Shown here: positions 45,905 to 55,475 of the stretch, piece by piece
Layout of the letters: each line of letters begins with the position of its first letter
How positions within the stretch are numbered: position 1 is the stretch's first letter
Origin: Prosthecobacter dejongeii
Lineage (GTDB): Bacteria > Verrucomicrobiota > Verrucomicrobiia > Verrucomicrobiales > Verrucomicrobiaceae
Reading direction: 5' to 3'
Assembly: GCF_014203045.1 (NCBI RefSeq)
Contig: NZ_JACHIF010000004.1
Location: 290,943 to 354,942 of the forward strand
DNA: 64,000 nt
Notes under the pieces: model-generated
The model's input: only the letters and a program-made list of their open reading frames with translations
Databases searched by the model: none
Told to the model about the DNA's origin: nothing
Made by a program: the position numbers and the translations under genes

Positions 45905-47341
45905 TCAGCTGGCTTTTTTAGCCGCCGCCTTTTTCACCGCAGGCGCTCCCAGGTTTTCCTGAAGCTCTGCAGAAGTGATGCCGAGAAGTTTTGAGGTCTT
46001 GGCGGCATCTTCCTCGTAATGGCGGTATGCCATGCGCGAGAGCTCACGCTGGACCCAGGGTAGCAGCTCAATATCCGGGCTGTTTTGCGCGGTATTCAAC
46101 AGCATGGTCAGGGCATCCCGCATGCGCGTGACGGTGCTGGCAGAGTTACCATGGCGGCTACCCGTGCTGCCCAGAGGAATATCTGAGGCAAGAAGCACGT
46201 CCGAATTACACAGCGCGCAGGCACGCTGAATGGTATTCTCCAGTTCACGCACGTTGCCTGGCCAGTCATAGGCCTCCAGCAGTGCGAGGGCATCTTCCGT
46301 GAAGCGCATGGTCAAACCCCGCCGGCGGGCAGATTGACGGTGGAGGAAAAACTCGGCCAGCAAGCGCACATCTTCACGCCGTTCGCGAAGCGGCGGGATG
46401 TGGATACGCACAACGTTGAGACGATAAAAAAGGTCTTCGCGGAAGGTGCCCTTCGCGACTTCTGCTTCCAAGTCTTTGTTGGTGGCCGCCAGGACGCGCA
46501 CGTCACATTTCAACACTTGATTGCTACCGACACGGCAAAATTCGCCTTCCTGGAGCACTCGTAACAGCTTGCTCTGGACGGCTAAGGGCATGTCACCGAT
46601 TTCATCAAGGAAGAGAGTGCCGCCGTCGCATTGCTCAAAGCGGCCGATGCGCTGGGTCACAGCTCCCGTGAAGCTGCCTTTTTCGTGACCGAAGATTTCG
46701 GACTCCATCAGATTATCTGGAATGGAGGTGATATTGATGCCGACGAATTCTTTCTGCGTACGCGGGCTAAACTTATGAATGGCGCGGGCAACGAGTTCCT
46801 TACCACAACCGCTTTCACCTGTGACCATGACAGGAGCGTCGCTACGGGAAACGCGGCCGATCATCTTGAAAACATCCTGCATCGGGCCTGAGCGGCCAAT
46901 GATGGTCTCCTGAATGGTTTCAGCGGGAACTTCAGCCGCATTGGCCCGGGTGACGCGGCGGGATTCATTGGCCCGAAGTGCACTCTCCACCACGGTGCGT
47001 AGTTCATAAGGCAGCTTTTCCTTTCCCAGCACATCGTATGCACCGAGGCGCATGGCTTCGATCACGTTGCTGGTACTAGCGATACCACTGAAAAGGATGA
47101 CCATCGCATTGGGATCAGTCTGGCGCAGACGCTTGAGCAATTCGATGCCTGAAGTGCCAGGTAATCGCACCTCTGCGAGAACGAGATCGGCACGCGTTTT
47201 TTGGTAATTGGCCAATCCCTCCTCAGCACGTTCTGCGGTGCTCACGGAAACGCCGGGAGCTTTCAGGTGTCCAGATGCCCAGACGAGGAAGTCTGGATCT
47301 GTATCCACGATGAGAATTCTAGAATCCGGGATGTCTGCCAT
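45905..47341 (-). CDS. Sigma-54-dependent activator with Glu in place of receiver Asp
   Basis: From ATG 47341 (MADIPDSRILIVDTDPD) the 478-residue protein has a receiver, a sigma-54 AAA+ domain (Walker A GESGCGKELVARAIH; GSFTGA loop in place of GAFTGA; FLDEIGDMPL; R-finger region) and a short helix-turn-helix end followed by a Lys/Ala-rich tail. The phospho-acceptor position reads DLVLAEVRLPG, with Glu57 (codon GAG) where Asp is expected. In NtrC such a change mimics phosphorylation, so this activator may be always on or controlled otherwise. Confidence 0.9.
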   Translation of the reverse strand: MADIPDSRILIVDTDPDFLVWASGHLKAPGVSVSTAERAEEGLANYQKTRADLVLAEVRLPGTSGIELLKRLRQTDPNAMVILFSGIASTSNVIEAMRLGAYDVLGKEKLPYELRTVVESALRANESRRVTRANAAEVPAETIQETIIGRSGPMQDVFKMIGRVSRSDAPVMVTGESGCGKELVARAIHKFSPRTQKEFVGINITSIPDNLMESEIFGHEKGSFTGAVTQRIGRFEQCDGGTLFLDEIGDMPLAVQSKLLRVLQEGEFCRVGSNQVLKCDVRVLAATNKDLEAEVAKGTFREDLFYRLNVVRIHIPPLRERREDVRLLAEFFLHRQSARRRGLTMRFTEDALALLEAYDWPGNVRELENTIQRACALCNSDVLLASDIPLGSTGSRHGNSASTVTRMRDALTMLLNTAQNSPDIELLPWVQRELSRMAYRHYEEDAAKTSKLLGITSAELQENLGAPAVKKAAAKKAS

Positions 47342-47497
47342 GGGTTGCACTAAGACTGCGTTCCTATCTTGATTCAGCGGTGGCGTCAACACGTGAATCG
47401 GAGCAACCCAGTGCTGATCTGGTGGCGTTCACGCAGTCTTGAGAGGCTTGGAGCGTAAAAGTCCGAGGCTGAATTCCAAGTTTTCACCATCTCAGGC

Positions 47498-49273
47498 TTA
47501 CGCAACGGCGGCTGCATTAGGCACCAAATGTTCGGCCGCTTTGGCTGCCTGCTCACGCAATTCCGGGTTGGCATTCTTCTGCTCGAATTCTCGACACCAA
47601 CCTTTGATCTCGAGTTCGTTGAAAATTTTGCCGATCACCCGGCGAAGCAGACCTTTGAGATTGGGGAGCTCGACTTCTTGGAGACTGCGAATGGCTGCTT
47701 CTTTGTAGGTTTCCAGCATCAGGGTGGATTTATCGTAGGCCCCAGATTCCTCGGCCCAGCGACGGATGGTAGGCTTGTCTGGCAGCGTGTTGGCTTGACC
47801 ATTCCAGAGTGCTTCCATGATCTCCTTAACCTCTCCCTTGCCGCGTTCCCGCAGCAGAGCCAAAATAATGCTTGGGCGAATACTGACATTGTTGTCTGCC
47901 GCAGAATCATCGCCAAGATCATCCAGATCATCGCGAATCTGGTAAGCAATCCCGAGATTTTCGCTGTAGGAGTGAAGGGCTTCGGCCGTTTCTTCGAGCT
48001 GTCCTGCCATGGCTGCGCCAATTTTGAGAGCTACCTCAAACGCAGGGGCCGTCTTGCTGCGGAAGATCTCCAAAACTTGGGTATTGCTCAAAGCGACTGG
48101 GTGATTATTCCAGAGCAATTCGGCACCTTGGCCACGGCAAAGCTCTCGTTGACCTTCTGCGGCCACTTTTAAACAAGCGCTGCGGATGTGGCTGGCGCAT
48201 TTCATTTCAGCAAGCAGGCGATACCCTTCGCCGATCAAAAGATCTCCCACATTCAGGGCCACGGGAATGCCGTATTCGGAATGCAGGGTGGGCTCGCCAT
48301 AGCGTTCTGCATCGTTGTCCTCAATGTCGTCATGAATGAGGGAGGCTTTATGAAAAGCCTCCACGGAGATGGCCGCCAGTTTAAGATCGTCTGAAATGGG
48401 GGCTTCTGGATCTTCGCGTAATGCCTGGTAAGCGGCGATGGTGAGGAAAGGGCGCCAGCGCTTGCCGGCGCGGCCTAACCGTTCACGGGCGATTTGTTCG
48501 GTCTGGCAGCTGGGTTTGCCCAACAGCGCTTCCAAGGCCTCTGGGGTGAACCAAGTTTTAACTTCTTCATGCAAATCATTCAGATTTAGACGGCGAGTTT
48601 TGTCTTCGCTGGTGAGGTGGATGTAATCCCAAACCCAATCCACATCCACCGTGGTGTCAATGCAGTCATCTTGTAGCAAAGGCACGGCGACAGCGGGAAT
48701 GGCGGCCGCTTCAACGTAGGGAAAAGTACGCTCCAGCACAGGTAAGCAGGAGATACCTACGATGGCCTCGATTTTTCCCGTCTGAATCAGAGACATAACG
48801 ATGGCACTGCCTTCAGCGACAAGAACCGCATAGCCTAGCTTTTCCGCTTCATTCTGGAAGTCCTGGATGCTGCAAAGGCCGCATTGCTTGCATAATAGGC
48901 CGAATTCATCAAAAGGGGCTGGACACTTGCTTTCGATACGTAGGCATTTGGGCATCAATAAAAGCCGCTTTTCAAAGGGCACTGTGGCCAATGATTCGCG
49001 CCAAGTTTCATTGGCGAGGAGCACACCTGTGTAGTCGCGATAGATTTTTTCGATCCCATTGAGGGCCATGATTTTATCCGTGTGCACCTGGAGCTCATCA
49101 ATGGGCACTGGAGGAACGAGTTTTGTCTGCTCAGCATACTCCCGCACTGCTTGAAGCACAAAATCACGATCCTGTTTGGTCTGCGGAATGTTCTTTTTAG
49201 GCTGCCTAAAGCGCCGCACAAGTCCAGGAATGGCGGGGGGCAGGGAAGCAGAGCGGACAGCGACGGTGGACAT
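47498..49273 (-). CDS. DUF116-polyprenyl synthase fusion
   Basis: From ATG 49273 the 591-residue protein joins two domains. Residues ~60-225 match DUF116, with Cys110, 117, 128, 131 and 134 in PKC...KCPAPFDEFGLLCKQCGLC and Cys176 in GISC, probably a metal or Fe-S site. Residues ~255-585 are an all-helical trans-polyprenyl synthase with first Asp-rich motif DDIED (315-319) and second DDLDD (448-452), and RPFLTIAAYQAL. The synthase would lengthen isoprenoid diphosphates for quinones or hopanoids. DUF116's role is unknown. The upstream ATG at 49303 is less likely. Confidence 0.88.
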   Translation of the reverse strand: MSTVAVRSASLPPAIPGLVRRFRQPKKNIPQTKQDRDFVLQAVREYAEQTKLVPPVPIDELQVHTDKIMALNGIEKIYRDYTGVLLANETWRESLATVPFEKRLLLMPKCLRIESKCPAPFDEFGLLCKQCGLCSIQDFQNEAEKLGYAVLVAEGSAIVMSLIQTGKIEAIVGISCLPVLERTFPYVEAAAIPAVAVPLLQDDCIDTTVDVDWVWDYIHLTSEDKTRRLNLNDLHEEVKTWFTPEALEALLGKPSCQTEQIARERLGRAGKRWRPFLTIAAYQALREDPEAPISDDLKLAAISVEAFHKASLIHDDIEDNDAERYGEPTLHSEYGIPVALNVGDLLIGEGYRLLAEMKCASHIRSACLKVAAEGQRELCRGQGAELLWNNHPVALSNTQVLEIFRSKTAPAFEVALKIGAAMAGQLEETAEALHSYSENLGIAYQIRDDLDDLGDDSAADNNVSIRPSIILALLRERGKGEVKEIMEALWNGQANTLPDKPTIRRWAEESGAYDKSTLMLETYKEAAIRSLQEVELPNLKGLLRRVIGKIFNELEIKGWCREFEQKNANPELREQAAKAAEHLVPNAAAVA

Positions 49274-49456
49274 GGGGGAAGGGGACAAATTTCCTGAAAG
49301 CAAACAACCATTAATCCATACGTCCTCGTTGAAGCAACGAATGGGAAAAGAGTCAGCCTTGTAACCGTGCCGCTGCCTGGCAGTCTTGCAAGGATTGCGA
49401 AAGGATGTGCGGATTTTGTGCTGATTAAGAGGCGATCACGTGGCGTTTTTGAATTC

Positions 49457-50569
49457 TCAGACCACCGTGCCTCGGCTTTTGCCTTTGTTACCTTTGGGTT
49501 TAGCGGGGGCTCCCGGGATGCCTTCTTCTTGCAGAATCGTATCCTGCGGAAGTGGTGCCGCTTCTGAGTCGGACTTCGGTTCGGTGTCCGTGTAGGGAGT
49601 TTGTTTCTGGTACAACTTGAGGCGTGTTTGAAATTCAGTTTCCAGATTGCGGCGATCTTCTTCTGCCAACTCTTTGTCGGCAGGCAGCAGGGCCAGGGCT
49701 TTCTTTTGCCAAAGCACAGCTTCTAAATACTCACCATTTCGAGCGAGACAGGCGGCTTTGGTATCGATCATTTCATAACGCTGCTCTTCCCCTGCTTCAT
49801 CCATGATGCGCAGTGCGCGGGAGGAAAGTTGCACCGCTTGTTCGCCATTGTGAAGGCTTTCGTCAGGACATGTCGCCATGAACCAGGCCAGGTTGTTGGC
49901 TGCCCAGGGGTCATCACTGCGGGCTGCCCGCTGATACCACGCACCTGCGCGTCGGTAATCGACAGGAACCCCTGTGCCGGAATAGTAGAGATTTGCCAAA
50001 CGGCTCATGGCTGGCACAAAATCTTGCTGCGCTGCGCGAAGGTAATAAAGAGCCGCTTTAGAGGGACTTTTTGCAGTGCCTACTCCCCGCTCGTATTTGG
50101 CTGCGAGCGCAGTTTGAGCTTGTGGATAATTTTGTTCGGCCGCTTTTTCTAGCCATTCGGTGGCCTTTTCGGCATCCAATTTGACGCCACGACCTAGATC
50201 ATACGCCATCGCGACGGCATGCTGTCCTGCGGCAAACCCATTTTCGGCGGACTTGCGATACCATTCGAAGGCTTTGGCATCGTTTTTCTTCACTCCCACG
50301 CCATCTTCATAGAGGGAACCCATTACGAACTGCGCACGCAGGTGTTTCTGAGCGGCCGCTTTTTCCATCCATTGCATCCCCTCAGCTTCATTCTTCTTTA
50401 AACCCTCACCCGTGAGCAGTCGCAGTCCGAGTTCAAATTGAGAGTCCGCGTCGCCATCATTGGCCCAAGCTCGCAGTTCTTTGTCGTTGATGACCTCTGG
50501 GATCTGCTGCGCAGAAACGGTCATGAAGGCGAGGCAAGTGAAAGCAAGACAGCGGAAGAAAATTTTCAT
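49457..50569 (-). CDS. Exported Sel1-repeat protein
   Basis: From ATG 50569 (MKIFFRCLAFTCLAFMTVSA) the 370-residue protein has a signal peptide and then about six Sel1-type repeats of 36 residues (for example AQFVMGSLYEDGVGVKKND, AKAFEWYRKSAENG, ARLYYSGTGV-like). A TPR-like part and a Pro/Lys-rich tail follow. Sel1 proteins are adaptor scaffolds. The open frame reaches 50728, but residues before MKIF are not signal-like. The partner is unknown. Confidence 0.85.
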   Translation of the reverse strand: MKIFFRCLAFTCLAFMTVSAQQIPEVINDKELRAWANDGDADSQFELGLRLLTGEGLKKNEAEGMQWMEKAAAQKHLRAQFVMGSLYEDGVGVKKNDAKAFEWYRKSAENGFAAGQHAVAMAYDLGRGVKLDAEKATEWLEKAAEQNYPQAQTALAAKYERGVGTAKSPSKAALYYLRAAQQDFVPAMSRLANLYYSGTGVPVDYRRAGAWYQRAARSDDPWAANNLAWFMATCPDESLHNGEQAVQLSSRALRIMDEAGEEQRYEMIDTKAACLARNGEYLEAVLWQKKALALLPADKELAEEDRRNLETEFQTRLKLYQKQTPYTDTEPKSDSEAAPLPQDTILQEEGIPGAPAKPKGNKGKSRGTVV

Positions 50570-51188
50570 GATGGAAAACACTACGTTTCGAGAATCGTGC
50601 CTACAACAGACAAACTTACGGATTGCTTGCTCGATTGCGGCATGATTTGGGCCAGTTCTCAAAAAAGAAAACACAAGCTCCAATGCAAAGCGATCACGAG
50701 AACCACGAGTGGTGTATGAAAAAAACACCTTTTGGCCTCAATCCATAAGGGCACACTGAGGGTAATGCCTGTGGGTGAGATCATTGAATCTCTGCAATCA
50801 ATTAAAATATTTGGATATTTGACCCTGTGGGAGACTCATGACTTTCTTTGTGGTTAGTCAGCCTATGATCTAGAAGCCTGTAGCAGTGGGCCGCATGAAA
50901 AAAGCAATAAGGATGAGGAGCGAGCCACGCGCTCATACTGCTGTCCTTGAGAAATGATGGCATTTTTTTAAATTTATCTGGGAGGCTTTGAATAAAAATC
51001 TTGTCTTTTCGGCTGTCATGGTTGATAATTCGGTGTTGTTGAATTCTTGAGTTTGAGAATTTAGTATTCAGCAAGGCCTGTAATTTATGGATTCTATGGA
51101 ATTAGCTTGCGCTTACCATTGGTTCTGGTTACATTTTAAATAGATATTCAAAATTTTCCTGTCCGGCCAAGCCTCTAGCTCCCCATTT
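50570..51188. other. Long intergenic region
   Basis: 619 bases between the divergent Sel1 and MarR genes. The right half (50800-51150) is AT-rich. A 90-codon minus-strand frame at 50802-51074 has no protein-like character. I saw no tRNA, repeat or clear terminator; promoters for both genes must be here. Confidence 0.4.
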
Positions 51189-51638
51189 ATGTCCAACACA
51201 CTCCAGCCTGAAATCAAGGATCACGCCAAATTGGCCGACTTCATTTTGTTCAGCCAGCGGGAATTCTTGCTCAATTTGTCCAAGGAGCTGAACCGCGATA
51301 ACATCTCCTTCGCTCAGTTCTTCCTGTTGAGTTATTTGGCTACTTCGAAGGAGCTGACGATGACCGATATTGCCCGTAAAATGGGTCATTCGACTGCTGC
51401 TGCGACTGGGTTGGTGGATCGTCTTGAAAAGCTGGGATACATGGAGCGCACCCACGCGATTGATGACCGCCGCAAAGTGATGGTTCGTGTTACCTCCAAG
51501 GGCTTGGATCTTGTGAGCCGTCTCCGCGATGGTCTTCAGGACCAAATTGCCGAAGCGATGAGTGAGACTGACGCCACGGATGCTGCTTCTTTCATGACCT
51601 CCTACCGCACGATGGATACGAGCGTCGCCAGCAAGTAA
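51189..51638 (+). CDS. MarR-family transcriptional regulator
   Basis: The 149-residue protein is a winged-helix regulator: recognition region LTMTDIARKMGHSTAAATGL then VDRLEKLGYMER, and wing DDRRKVMVRVTSKG. MarR proteins usually repress and respond to phenolics or stress. It is followed by its own terminator (51664-51706), so it is not co-transcribed with pgeF. Confidence 0.9.
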   Translation: MSNTLQPEIKDHAKLADFILFSQREFLLNLSKELNRDNISFAQFFLLSYLATSKELTMTDIARKMGHSTAAATGLVDRLEKLGYMERTHAIDDRRKVMVRVTSKGLDLVSRLRDGLQDQIAEAMSETDATDAASFMTSYRTMDTSVASK

Positions 51639-51663
51639 GATTTCCCGTTGTATTGTTTGTTTC

Positions 51664-51706
51664 GAAAGCGCATGGAGCTTGTATGCTTCATGCGCTTTCT
51701 GCTTTT
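51664..51706 (+). terminator. Terminator after marR-type gene
   Basis: A perfect 11-bp stem GAAAGCGCATG/CATGCGCTTTC, with an inner AGC/GCT, is followed by TGCTTTT. The pgeF ATG is nine bases on. Confidence 0.8.
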
Positions 51707-51714
51707 AAATAGCT

Positions 51715-52386
51715 ATGGATGATTCTCTTTGGATGACTTTTCCTCTCTTGAGTGACTTGCCGGGCTTTCGGCATCGTTTCACCCTGAGGCACCCAGACAT
51801 AGCGGTGGATGCTGAGCGCGTCGTGGTGGTGGAGCGTCTGTGGGACTGGCACCGCGAGCAGGCTGTCGAGTTGGGCTTCCATGCCCATTCTTTATGCACT
51901 GCAGAGCAAGTTCACGGTTCTAGGGTCGTGGCAATTGATTCGGTGCCTACGGCCCCTATTCTTGGAGCGGATGGCATTGTCACTGGCGCAGCCGATTTGG
52001 TAATTGGCATCTATGTGGCAGATTGTGGAGCCCTTTACTTGGCTGATCCAGTTACAGGAGCTTGTGGAATCGTACACTCGGGGAAAAAAGGATCTGAGTT
52101 GGGCATTGCAGCCGAAGCGATACGCCTCATGCATGCAAAATATGGCTGTGACCCAAGCAACATCCGTGCGCAATTGGGGCCCTGCATTCGCCCCCCTGCT
52201 TATGAAGTGGATTTCGCCTCTCAAATCCGGGAGTCTTGTCTGCAAGCTGGGATTTTACCCGAGCACTATGCGGACTGTGATATCTGTACTTCCAGTGACT
52301 TGCGGAGATTTTATTCTTACCGCATGGAGAAAGGTCGGACTGGTCGCATGCTTGCCTTAATGGGACGACTGTCCTCGAATACTTAA
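51715..52386 (+). CDS. pgeF: Polyphenol oxidase/purine nucleoside phosphorylase family (YfiH/PgeF)
   Basis: The 223-residue protein has the metal site of the Cu-oxidase_4/LACC1 family: His67 in EQVHGSR, Cys104 in VADCGALY and His121 in IVHSGKKG, with LGPCIRPPAYEV behind. Members act on adenosine or muropeptide (UDP-MurNAc-L-Ser correction) in the cytoplasm. Length is slightly short (usually ~240-250). It precedes ispE by 22 bases in one operon. Confidence 0.88.
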   Translation: MDDSLWMTFPLLSDLPGFRHRFTLRHPDIAVDAERVVVVERLWDWHREQAVELGFHAHSLCTAEQVHGSRVVAIDSVPTAPILGADGIVTGAADLVIGIYVADCGALYLADPVTGACGIVHSGKKGSELGIAAEAIRLMHAKYGCDPSNIRAQLGPCIRPPAYEVDFASQIRESCLQAGILPEHYADCDICTSSDLRRFYSYRMEKGRTGRMLALMGRLSSNT

Positions 52387-52408
52387 TTTCACCTAAAACC
52401 GACCTGTT

Positions 52409-53248
52409 GTGGAGCTTTCCTCACCTGCAAAGATTAATCTCTGGCTGCGTATTTTAGATCGCAGATCCGACGGATTTCATGAAGTCGAGACGCGACTGTG
52501 CAAAATAGGTATCTCGGATACCGTGAAATTGGAGTTGATGGGTCCAGGGAAATCCGTCGAGTTGACTTGCAACATTCCCGGTATTCCGCTGGATGATTCC
52601 AACTTAGCTATCAAAGCAGTACGTGCTTTTGAACGCCGTCTCGGCAGAACAAACTCTTGGCACATCCATTTGGAAAAGAGAATTCCCTCGGGCGCAGGGT
52701 TGGGGGGGGGCAGTAGCAATGCGGCCTCCATTTTAAAAGCAGCTAATGAACTCACGGGAAAGCCTCTCCCGCTCTCGGAGCTTCTAGAAATCGCCGGAGA
52801 TATAGGCGCTGATGTGCCCTGTTTTTTATTGGAAACGGGTGCGGCTGACGGAGCCGGGCGTGGGGAAAGAGTGACTCCGGTGGAGTTTTCTTGGAAGTTG
52901 CCTTTGGTGCTTATCAAACCGGCCTTTCCCATACCAACCCCGTGGGCTTACAAACACTGGAAGGACTCGCAGGAGCTTAGGGGAGTACTTTATGCACCGC
53001 AGCACTGTCCATGGGGACACATGGTGAATGGCCTGGAAAGGCCAGTTTTTGAGAAATATCGCCTTCTCGCGGCGCTTAAAGGGTGGCTGCTTGAGCAAAA
53101 AGGAGTGCAGGCAGCACTTATGTCAGGGTCTGGCTCGACCATGTTTGCAGTGACCAAAACGCATGCTGATGCAGCCGCTCTGGCTGAAGCTGCCCAACTT
53201 TGGTGCGGTCCCACCGCTTGGGTGAAGGCTACGGAAACACTGGTGTAA
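52409..53248 (+). CDS. ispE: 4-diphosphocytidyl-2-C-methyl-D-erythritol kinase
   Basis: IspE phosphorylates CDP-ME in the MEP isoprenoid route, feeding the polyprenyl synthase made from 47498. The 279-residue GHMP kinase has SPAKINLWLRI, the ATP loop IPSGAGLGGGSSNAAS, GADVPCFL and the C-terminal SGSGSTMFAV. It starts with GTG 52409; no nearer ATG gives the SPAKIN start. A terminator follows at 53256. Confidence 0.94.
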   Translation: MELSSPAKINLWLRILDRRSDGFHEVETRLCKIGISDTVKLELMGPGKSVELTCNIPGIPLDDSNLAIKAVRAFERRLGRTNSWHIHLEKRIPSGAGLGGGSSNAASILKAANELTGKPLPLSELLEIAGDIGADVPCFLLETGAADGAGRGERVTPVEFSWKLPLVLIKPAFPIPTPWAYKHWKDSQELRGVLYAPQHCPWGHMVNGLERPVFEKYRLLAALKGWLLEQKGVQAALMSGSGSTMFAVTKTHADAAALAEAAQLWCGPTAWVKATETLV

Positions 53249-53255
53249 AAAAATT

Positions 53256-53291
53256 GAGGCCGGGCGGCTCCCGATTCCGCCCGACCTCTTT
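53256..53291 (+). terminator. Terminator after ispE
   Basis: GAGGCCGGGCGG pairs with CCGCCCGACCTC (12 bp, one mismatch) around a nine-base loop, followed by TTTGTTTG. It starts 8 bases after the ispE stop. Confidence 0.7.
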
Positions 53292-53548
53292 GTTTGCATC
53301 AACCTCAACACTGACCTGTGTTTCCACAGGGGTGATGACAACAACCAATCACTCTCAAGACCAGTTAGGGGGACTCTCTCCCGCCATCACTGTTGATAGA
53401 TTAGATTCCTCTCCTGAGGAGATGTTGAATCATTTTTGATTTTTTTTGATGATTCTTTTCGGCACCGATTCAGATCGGCGAGCCGTTGATATGACGAGTT
53501 GAATCGAGGGGCGGCATCGCCATGATTTATTTTTGCCTTTTTTTGATC

Positions 53549-54415
53549 ATGAATTCCAAATTTGCTGCCTACCACACCCCTGAAATCCTGGTTGATACGG
53601 ATTGGCTGGCCGCCAATCTAGAGACCCCCGGCATTCGAATTATTGAAAGCAATGAAGACCTGCTTCTTTATGATGTGGGCCACATCCCAGGTGCCGTTCA
53701 CATTGACTGGCGCCGCGACTTGAATGACCAGACGACTCGCGATTACATCGGTCCGCAAGCTTTCGCTGAACTTTGCCGTCGCCATGGCATCACGCCAGAG
53801 ACCACCCTCGTTTTTTATGGGGATAAATCGAATTGGTGGGCCTGTTATGCCTTCTGGGTTTTTCAGCTGTTCGGTCATACCAAGGCCAAAATCCTGGATG
53901 GTGGCCGCGACAAATGGGAGGCGGAAAACAAGCCTTTGACCCGCTCTGTAAACGCCTTCCCGGCCAGCGATTATCCCGTGCCATCCAAGCGTGATGATGA
54001 GGCGCATCGTGCCTATTTTCAGCAGACCTTGGAACACTGTAAAGCTGGTAAAAAGCTTGTGGATGTGCGCAGCCCCAAGGAATACTCAGGTGAGGTCACC
54101 CACATGCCTGAATATCCTCAGGAAGGCGTGCTGCGCGGTGGTCACATCCCAGGAGCGAAAAGTGCTCCGTGGGCGCGTGCGGCCAATGCCGACAAAACTT
54201 TCAAATCTCGTGAGGAGCTGGAGGCTATCTATGCCAATGAATTGGGGCTGAAAACCGATGACGATATCATCGCTTACTGTCGCATTGGTGAGCGCAGTAG
54301 TCACACTTGGTTTGTGCTGAAATATCTTCTCGGGTATAACCAAGTGCGTAACTATGACGGCAGTTGGACGGAATGGGGCAATATGGTGCGCACCCCAATT
54401 GAAGTGGGTGCGTAG
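53549..54415 (+). CDS. Tandem-rhodanese sulfurtransferase
   Basis: From ATG 53549 ([20 protein letters not shown]) the 288-residue protein has two rhodanese domains; the second carries the active Cys244 in YCRIGERSS, typical of thiosulfate sulfurtransferases rather than CGSGV of mercaptopyruvate types. The first domain lacks a catalytic Cys. It moves sulfane sulfur, and the SufE-like gene follows 43 bases downstream, suggesting sulfur delivery. The upstream 9 residues of the open frame are not needed. Confidence 0.88.
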   Translation: MNSKFAAYHTPEILVDTDWLAANLETPGIRIIESNEDLLLYDVGHIPGAVHIDWRRDLNDQTTRDYIGPQAFAELCRRHGITPETTLVFYGDKSNWWACYAFWVFQLFGHTKAKILDGGRDKWEAENKPLTRSVNAFPASDYPVPSKRDDEAHRAYFQQTLEHCKAGKKLVDVRSPKEYSGEVTHMPEYPQEGVLRGGHIPGAKSAPWARAANADKTFKSREELEAIYANELGLKTDDDIIAYCRIGERSSHTWFVLKYLLGYNQVRNYDGSWTEWGNMVRTPIEVGA

Positions 54416-54458
54416 CATTCTCAAGTCTAGAAAGGTTTTGGTCTCTAATTCCCCCCTT

Positions 54459-54914
54459 ATGCCCTATCCCACTGCCCTCAACGAGATCATTGAGCTGTTT
54501 GAGTTTTTGCCTGAGGCTGCACGCCGGGAAACTCTCATCAATTACGCAGATGCAGCCGCCGCCTGTGGCCGCAAGGAGGGGGTGGCTTACAACCTGGAAG
54601 ATGTGCGTAAGGACGAAGAGTGCACCGATACCGTTGGGGTCTTTGTGCGAGTGGATGACGAAGATCGAGTTCATTTCGCCATTGAGTTAGGACCTAAAGT
54701 TCAAACACTCACCAAGGCGATGACTGCCATTCTCTGTCGCGGGCTTAATGGGAGCACCTTGATTGAGGTGATGGCGGTGCCTGCGGATTTTGTGCCACGC
54801 ATCATCGGTGCGGAATTAGTTCGTTTGCGGAGCCAGACGGTCTATTATGTCCTTGGTCGCATGAAGACTGCGGTGAAGATGTTTACAGATCGTCGCCGCG
54901 CTGAACTTCCTTGA
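54459..54914 (+). CDS. SufE-like sulfur acceptor
   Basis: From ATG 54459 (MPYPTALNEIIELFEFLPE) the 151-residue protein has a SufE/CsdE fold: FVRVDDEDRVHFAIELGPKV and LTKAMTAILCRGLNGSTLIE. Cys55 in DEECTDT is at the sulfur-accepting position. SufE takes sulfur from a cysteine desulfurase for Fe-S assembly; no suf genes are adjacent here, but the sulfurtransferase just upstream may be its donor or partner. Confidence 0.82.
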   Translation: MPYPTALNEIIELFEFLPEAARRETLINYADAAAACGRKEGVAYNLEDVRKDEECTDTVGVFVRVDDEDRVHFAIELGPKVQTLTKAMTAILCRGLNGSTLIEVMAVPADFVPRIIGAELVRLRSQTVYYVLGRMKTAVKMFTDRRRAELP

Positions 54915-55086
54915 ATGAAGGTGGGAGTGCACAAAGGCTTTGAGTCGTAAAAACCCTCTTTCCCAAGAGGCGTTCTGGCTTCGCTTTTTCTTTCGGTAAA
55001 AAGTTGCGAACAAACCTGTCCGGAATCGGCAAATTAGGTGACATCATTCTTGCCATTTTAGGCAGTGCTCCGTACTCTCGCGCGCC

Positions 55087-55398
55087 ATGCAAGAAAATAA
55101 ACGATCGGTGGATTGGGACAGACTCGAAGCAAAGCCTGAGTTCCGCGCTCTTCTTGGGCGCAAAGCCAGCTTCATCATTAAGGCTACCATCTTCTTCATG
55201 GCCTACTATTTGGCCCTACCTATTTTAGTGGGCTACGCTCCTGATTTGATGAAAAAGAAAGTCTTCGGTGAGGTGAACATTGCCTATCTTTTTGCCCTCT
55301 CTCAGTTCTTCATGGCCTGGATCATGGCTTTCGTTTACGTCCGAGTCGCCTCCCGTTGGGATCGTGAGGCCGCAGCTGTGATTGCCGATGTGAAGTAA
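55087..55398 (+). CDS. DUF485 membrane protein
   Basis: The 103-residue protein has a cytosolic start and two membrane helices (~30-52 and ~66-88), with FRALLGRKASFIIKATIFFM and FMAWIMAFVYVRVASRWD. DUF485 proteins usually sit directly before ActP-type acetate symporters, as here (77 bases before 55476). They are presumed accessory to the symporter. Start at ATG 55087. Confidence 0.9.
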   Translation: MQENKRSVDWDRLEAKPEFRALLGRKASFIIKATIFFMAYYLALPILVGYAPDLMKKKVFGEVNIAYLFALSQFFMAWIMAFVYVRVASRWDREAAAVIADVK

Positions 55399-55475
55399 AC
55401 AGTCTTCGATTTCTTTTCTTTGCTGCGGGAAACCACAGCGCTTTCCAAGCCTTTCTTTTTTTAGACTTCATCTGC

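Noticed and set aside
50802..51074. 90-codon minus-strand frame in the Sel1-MarR gap
   Set aside because: Residue content is random-like, there is no ribosome site and the DNA is AT-rich intergenic.
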